NCBI GenBank assembly: GCA_944470555.2
Contig: OX104129.1
Location: 65,899,747-65,963,746, forward strand
Length of the DNA: 64,000 bases
Direction of reading: 5' to 3'
Source of the DNA: Heterobilharzia americana
Lineage: Eukaryota; Platyhelminthes; Trematoda; Strigeidida; Schistosomatidae
Both the position numbers and the translations under genes were made by a program. Numbering within the stretch: position 1 is the stretch's first letter; each line of letters starts with the position of its first letter. This document shows, piece after piece, positions 57,166 to 64,000 of this stretch. A model generated the notes under the pieces. The model had not been told where the DNA came from. It made no database searches and was given only the letters and a program-made list of their open reading frames with translations.

Positions 57166-58064
57166 ACTATCTATACATTCTGGGCCAACGAAAATCCACT
57201 GGGGCCTCTAAGTGCGTAAAGTGAGGCTATCATAAATCTCAAGTACCTTTTACGTCAATGGGCCCCTGAATGGTGTTTGATTGCTAATTCATCTGGCTGG
57301 ATTGTGCAGTCTGAAAAGTATAAATATATAGTCAGTGTTCCCCTTTAGTCTGCCAACAAAAACCGCCTATCTAACAACTTGTGTGAACTTCATGCAAGAA
57401 AAACAGAAGTTATTCTTATACGCATAAATTAAAGTTTGCATATTGTTCAAATGAGCCTAAAAAGATAAGAACTTTTCCTCCCCCATTTGTCTTGCCCGGT
57501 ATTCGATTGTCCGAATTCTCCTTGTGCTTTTTTTTCCTTTCTTTCCAGTATTAACTTGACGATGGAATCCCAAGCATTAATTTGATCAAGAAGTATTAAC
57601 TTACTGAAGACCACGCTTCATACACAATATTGAAAACTGTTGTTAGAATTCTCTTGCTGGCTCGCCCCCGATTTATTGTCTTTTGAACAGCTTTGCAACC
57701 ATCTCATCTGCTTATTGGAGCCCTCAATACTACTAAATAAGAAGCCTGAGGTACGATAACTGGCCTCCAATTTCTGGTCCGTCACGAGTGTAGCGGAAAT
57801 CTGGATAAACATTTAGATATGAGAGGTCGCTTTACCTGGTGACCCTAAGGGTAACATGTTCACAATAATGCTATGCAACGGAGCTGTGAGTGTAAGAATT
57901 GCTGTTAAAATGGATGTTCATCCGACGAAACACTGGATTTTTCAGACAACTCAGTCATGCCAGCTACTCATAACACAAACAGCCAATATTGCGCGAATTC
58001 GGTGCCCCTTCAATGTGAAAAAAGAATTGTGAGTAGGAATGATCTAAACTCAAAGCTATTTGCA

Positions 58065-58235
58065 TGTACTGTAAAGTAATATTTTCTTCTCTCTTCATAA
58101 TTTTCAGACACTAGATATCATGATAAAGTTTAATGTCCCCCCTTCTGTAACATTCAACACTGCTCAAATCTCGCAGTTTTCACTACCATTATCAACTTGA
58201 TAACGCCCGTAAACCAGCCTCCCTCGTGCTAGATT
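58065..58235 (+). repeat. Unclassified repeat G (third copy)
   Basis: CTGTAAAGTAATATTTTCTT, GTTTAATGTCCCCCCTTCTG TAACATTCAACACTGCTC, GCCCGTAAACCAGCCTCCCT CGTG. The first words also appear at 49360-49375, so the unit starts there in both. Confidence 0.68.
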
Positions 58236-59354
58236 CATAAATTGAGAACAAAACATTTGTTTGTGCACCATGAAAAATGCCAGAGTCAATTCAAGCCTGG
58301 GATGCCTTGTGTAACGAAAAAAGTAACGATAAGCAGCAATATCCGGTTAAAAAGGATACGACCTACCACTTTCTTCACGGTGATCTTCGGAATTCCGGTT
58401 GCCATTGATGTGATGGCTATAGATTGTCAGTTTTCGCCTTCGAGCCTTTGTTCCCCCTAATTCATGGTTTTCAGCACTCGAGAGGCACGTCAAAAAGCTT
58501 CAAGAAGATAGATGATGCATTTTAGCCGTACTTCCTTAGCAGCGCCGTAGATACTCTATCAACTTTAACTCTTTGACACTCGAAGTGGTGCCTTTGCTGT
58601 GGAGGCATTCCACTAAGCACAGAAGAAACCATGTGCAGAGTAGTTCCGTGCCGGTATATGAATGCCTTTTATCATTGCGTCTTGTCACCCGTCTCCTTTT
58701 ACGATGACAGGATTATAGTTTGACGTCTTCCAGTCTATTAAGTCTTGCTGAATAATACATCTTTCCAACATAGCAAGAGGGAATATTCCAATTTCATTAG
58801 TTCCATATACCGATTGGATTGCCAACATCTAAGGAAAACAGTCGAAGTAAAACGAGCTTATTTTATTCTGGATATGTGTTTTTTTACAATGAGGAGGATG
58901 ATCAAGCGAAAACGTATGAACACTTCTAATTACTGTGCAGTCGACTTTCAAAAACCAGAATTTTCCTTCGTCGTTCTTCTTGCATTCTCTGTCTTTTTGT
59001 GAAAGGTTTTCGTTCGTCCGATCAGTTGACTGTTTTGAACGCAATGTGAGAATAATAACAAATATACCACCATTCACATAAGCGTTCGCCACATTTTCCT
59101 GCACTGTTCAAAGAGTTTCGCCATTAATAATATATATTTTTGAATTACGCATAAGCCATTTTGATGGGCGAGATCAGGTACACGTCAAACACAATCGTCA
59201 ACAAACATCAGTTTCAATGAAGCGAAACAAGAAACGGCAAAAATTTACATGTTTGAGTTGCTGTGTGTGATAAAGCCTCGCGAAGTTATACATTTTGGCA
59301 AAAGTGAAGGCATTATAAAGGTAGAAACGAGCAATCGCCCTGGAAAACATCAAT

Positions 59355-59591
59355 ATGCTGGACTTGATTTGCTTACTGTGTAGTCTGGCACTGTCAGCCT
59401 ACGATCTGTTACATAAGGGCGAATTTCGGTGTGGGAGAGTGGTCCCTAAAAACAGGCATGGATCAGCTGGAATATTCACCAAGCATCTTATAAAACAAAA
59501 CAAAACTATTATTGTTATCAAGGTACACGTTTCAACGCATAGAAAGTTCATCAAGTTTGCTTTTCCCCTTGAGTATACTACTATTATATAA
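59355..59591 (+). pseudogene. Possible piggyBac-type transposase fragment
   Basis: SAYDLLHKGEFRCGRVVPKN RHG resembles the L...G....GTVR.NR.G segment of piggyBac-family transposases. Only this one segment matches by eye and nothing around it confirms the family. Confidence 0.3.
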
Positions 59592-62500
59592 AACAACGGC
59601 TGCTTCCCATATCTTCTGAAGCCAAGGAAAATAACTGGATTGTTGAGGTTGCGGAGTGAAGTGGAACTTCGGTTGCAGATAAGATCCTCGATTTCCTAGC
59701 GCATCGATCTGAGGGCTAGATGAGCTTGTGATGATCAGGATGTTTCGGTTTGAACAGCGCCTACAAAAGGAGGAAGGGAACAGCGAGAGAAGGCCACGAC
59801 CTCTTGCAGTCTTCCTACGGAATGCGGCACTTTCACGATGTTAACTGTCTGAATCCTTTGGGCGCACTTTGTATGACGACACGAATCTTTGGGTTTCAAC
59901 GTAACTAACCGACAATCATGTTCCGAAAATCAGCTGCACAACCGCTATCAAATGTGCCGCAAAAGATTTTCCGGATCCTACCACGATGTTCTGACCGTTC
60001 TGTTCATATTCCATATCCTTCAACCACTGGTGATCTACGATCCTGAAGCTGATAATGAGTAAACCGAATGTTCTCTGTTCCCCTTATGTTGGTAGCACTG
60101 GAGCTCCAACGAACCCGTAATAAGACAAACTGCTGAAAATCTCTTACATCTGACGCTTCACGGCCACATTCTCTCTCTGAAGCAGACAGCATTATCCACT
60201 TAGTATCCGACATTGAGATAAAATTCGTTTGATGATCAAGCGCGAATATAACGGGTGAATCCCTTTGAATTAAGAAGTGAATAAAACACTTGATTTGTTT
60301 TCCAAAACTTTGAGACTGGATGTCATTCCTAGTGGAGTAACACAAATACACCCACTTATTTCTCGCTATTTGAGGACATTATTATCCTGATGCAGCTCTT
60401 TTGGATAAAATTCTGGAATCATTATTTTGCCACTCCTATTTTCGCCCCCTGTTCTGCGCTTTTGTGCCATATTGAGAAAATATAGACCCTTGGCGAATTG
60501 AAGCAAAATCTCAGCAAGCAACATGAATGCATTTCAGGTAGACAAAAAGGTGAGGCACATCAACAAATCTTGCAGCATGTACCGGAGGAGAAAGCAGGTG
60601 TGATGGTAGGGACTTAAGAAAACTACTCTTAACTGAAGGAGAACAACGCATGATTACCGAAGCTTTTGGGTCTGTGGTTACAGTACACAGTAAAGAAGGT
60701 CTTAACAAATATTCTGTAGAACCAGTTACCCTCATCAAAACCCTGCGGAGTTCACCGATTTACAACCAGTCACTCTCCCCAGTGAGAGAACCGATTCTGC
60801 CCCATGATGAGTCATGTAAAAAGTATGATGTTATTTAAATCGCGCAAATTTTTTTGGACATCTGCATGCAGCTATCCTGAATTATCTAGATTTTCTGCGA
60901 GATTCGTGAATTCCTTGAGTTTTGTGGTGCGCAGTTGATTGTCTATGATTATAAATCTTATGAGTCCGACTTTCCGAACTACTTTTATCACGGAAACCCA
61001 CTCAGTTTTCCAATTCATCTTAATGCTACGCCGGGCTTGCTCTCCGCTGATTAACTCAGTTTATACGAAGCTTGGAAAAGGATGAGATTGCTGAGCTGGA
61101 TACGTTTTGCGAAAGAACACAGTAAACTACGGAAGGTACCTCCCCATAGCGGTTTAATAATAACATACACAGGGGCCGTGCACTGTGCAGCAGGCTGAAA
61201 CACAAAAGCATGTCGCGAAACATAGACTGGGACACATTTGATATAGGGTGTTAGAGGATATCACCGGTGCTGGCTCAAGTTACCCGAAATTCTGCCTTGA
61301 AAACCATCGCTCAGATGAAATGCTTTTCCCTGACTGGATTATCTAATTTGGTTCAAGCAGCCTGGAAGGAAATCAAAGCAGATATGATGCCAAAGTTTAT
61401 GTTTTGGACGAAAAATTTGAAACTTTGACAGTCTGTAATCTAATCAGTCACTAAAAATGACGTAAACGTGGCCATCATCTGGGCTTCTAGTTATCCATAC
61501 GAGCTCACCTTCAAATCCATGATGAGTGCCTTAGATACTGCCTCTGTTTTATAGCAGCGCATCATTTCTACATGCGTACTTTTCTGCCTCTGAGTGCGCA
61601 TCCGAACTCGTTTTCTCGGAGAAGCCCGCGCGAACACTTGCCTCACACCTGTTTCTACAAGGGGGAGCAGTTCACATTATGCGGGAAGGCGCATCCTACC
61701 TGCTATTAACCCAGGCAAGTATGCTTAACAGTGCTTCCGCGAATCATTTTCTCCATCTTTTGCATCACCTGCCAGTTTTAAATGAAGACAATTCTGCTGA
61801 TCATACGGGTGAGCTGACGGTATTCATGCTATTCATCCTGTCCTCAGGATGTCCTCAGTAAAAAAGCTTATTCACTGAAATTGGGAAGCGGTCCCCGCCA
61901 AATTACACCAAAATCAATCCTTCCAAATGTAGCATAGCTAATTTCAACGAAGACGTGAAAGACTTGCACAAACAGCCATGGTCTCATAAGTTCTGTATTA
62001 GAAATTGTGGTAAGTACTTACGGTTTAGGGTGAGGATGTTCAAAGTGAGTTGTCGTCTGAGCTAGGGTTTCAGCTGGCAAACGTTTCAGCGTCATTCTAG
62101 ATACCGTCATCGATACATCGGAGGTTCACAACGAAGTGAAATAGCGGGTTTTAGATGGAAATTTATGACTCACCGCTTTGGGTCACCCGCGTTCGGCATG
62201 TCACCAATTAACCTTTCTGTGGCATGACCGACACTACCGGGCATTATTTCGTTTGAATAAATATAAAAATTATCACAGTGAATGAAAAGACTAATTAGGA
62301 TTACATATAAAATTACTCGTTAAACAGACTGTTTGGACGAAATAATGACCACTGACGTCAGCTACACTACACTAAATTTACGTGGGAACATGCCGGATAC
62401 CGGCAGCCACTACTTCGTCTGAGCGAGGCTTAGTTGATAGCTTGTTCGGTGCATAGGCACGTTCTGAATCAGATTGTTTGAGTTCTTGCCTCTAGATTCA

Positions 62501-64000
62501 TCAGAGGGGTTAGAAAATGCGTGACTCCTTGACCCATTTTATTTTCCCGCAGCACGTTGAAGTCGCCTCGTTATGACTGTTTCACTTGGACAGTAGTCGT
62601 TCCACTGTAGCCATAGGAAATTATAACAATGATGGCCACTTTGTTCCAGACAGCTTTTAGTGCAACTTGGGATTTTCAGCGTGATACATTGCAATAATAT
62701 CAGTATGCCCCTCTACAACATACAGTATGGCGTTATTGTAAGAATTTAAGTAATGTAAAGCATATTGATGATGAAGAAATTTTTGTGTAGTCAACCAAAA
62801 TACCGGAAGGAGGTAAAGTGTTCAGACTGTCGCTGTGTGCCATCAAAAAAACAAAGTAACGAATAACACCGTCACTATCGCTTCTGACGCTGGCCAATAC
62901 GTTTGTGGAATACCGACAGTTGGGGTGAACAAAGCTTCACCACCCAAAATATTCTGCCGAAGAAGTGTTAGAAGTCCTACTGGATGTGCACTACAGTAGT
63001 CATTTTCGGGTAGGACTCATCAACTTGCACTTAAGTGAACTTTGCGTCACGTGGTTTCCAAATTTGTAAGGCTCTACGTCCTGTCAAAACGTAAGGATAG
63101 TAGATAAATAAATAAATATCTTTTCCTGAAATCATGAACTTAAAAATGCGGAAGCCGGTCTATAGAAGTCGCCAAATTGATAATGGTAGAGAAATTCACA
63201 ACATTTGAGGCGTCCCAGATCATGCAGAAGGGAAGACATTAAACCCCATCACAATGCAGGTGTTTGCAAGTTATGAAAAGAACAAGAAAATATCACCTCA
63301 CGGTAGAATTAGCTTGCATCATGCAAAGAGTTTGCTGTGATACAGTGATAGCCGAAACGTTTGTGTTCTTAGTTTCCAACCTGAAATTTTAGGAGTTGAC
63401 CTCTGGGAATTTTTACCATGCGGCCTTCATTGATACTTTGGTCAAACACCGATTCTCCTTACTTGCCCAATGCCAGCAAATGAAAACGCAAAAAATGGCA
63501 CAATAGAGTGGTTAGGCGGAATCACACAGTTGGCTTATGGTGCCGGGTTACCTATGTGTATGGGCCAGCTAGCCAGGAGATCACGAACAAACAACTCGAC
63601 ATAATCTGGCAACGTGGCGAGTGGTGTGGATGCTTGGCCACGTACTTCCGGCACAACAAGCCCGTCAAAACCGAGAAGGACTGCATCAGTGCTGAGTATC
63701 ATCAAACCTAGTTCTATTAACTCCAGGGGATTTTGTGACCTACTGAATAGTTCAAGCTACCTGTGCAGTATCAACAACCGTTGACTATTTTCTAAGCTCT
63801 CAGGATTTGTCCTGGTGCGAACTTGACAGACGCAAAGACCAATCACTAATTACTCGAACTTGTTATATACCCACGAATACGAGACCAAGGAAGAACACAA
63901 CAGCGTAGTCGGATGGAATAGTGTATTCGGATGGTCGTGCCAAAATACCGATGCGTTCCAACCAACTGGCTAGAGAGTCGAATACGAACAATGCAACGTA

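Larger units (their letters stand above)
57170..64000. other. Mostly unrecognised repeat-like DNA
   Basis: Holds repeat G at 58065 and the possible transposase piece at 59355. All frames are short. Frames at 60004-60351 (minus), 61679-61861 (plus) and 63508-63711 (plus) were read and matched nothing I know. Confidence 0.45.

Noticed and set aside
1..64000. CRISPR arrays, bacterial operons, rRNA
   Set aside because: No regularly spaced repeats, no dense gene arrangement and no rRNA words; the sequence is eukaryotic.

Overview
This window looks like nuclear DNA of a blood fluke (genus Schistosoma). The evidence is an AT-rich background with long (TA)n runs, intron-rich low-density coding, and three tRNA-headed SINE copies carrying a hammerhead ribozyme core, which is the signature of the schistosome Sm-alpha SINE family. 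There are also many decayed RTE-like non-LTR, Penelope-like, CR1-like and BEL/Pao retroelements. The species cannot be fixed from the sequence alone.

Only two cellular genes are supported, both on the minus strand. Positions 25642 down to 435 hold the first seven coding exons of VPS15 (PIK3R4), the regulatory kinase-like subunit of class III PI3-kinase (VPS34) complexes used in endosome sorting and autophagy. Splice sites and phases of all seven exons agree. They give 498 codons plus two bases: a myristoylation-type N-terminus, the kinase-like domain and the start of the region that leads into the helical repeats. The rest of the gene lies beyond the left edge. Positions 29860 to 28964 hold a single-exon OTU-family deubiquitinase closest to OTUD3, with the catalytic Asp-Gly-Asn-Cys and His motifs intact.

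The VPS15 introns (3.7, 1.3, 7.3, 2.7, 5.5 and 3.2 kb, in order along the plus strand) are filled with mobile elements. These include a Penelope-like element with a GIY-YIG remnant, two RTE-like families (called A and B here), three Sm-alpha SINEs and other tRNA-derived SINEs. The Sm-alpha ribozymes are in the same orientation as VPS15, so they would be transcribed within its pre-mRNA. Intron 2 carries a large inverted pair of RTE-A copies.

From about 30 to 47.3 kb no host gene is visible: the sequence is RTE-A and RTE-B copies (one RTE-B copy nearly full length at 43370-47330), SINEs, a Penelope-like fragment and unclassified repeats. From about 47.5 kb to the right end the character changes: the (TA)n runs disappear, GC looks higher, and the content is broken CR1-like pieces, a BEL/Pao LTR-element fossil on the minus strand, and a short unclassified repeat present at least four times. 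Most of 57.2-64 kb is unrecognised.
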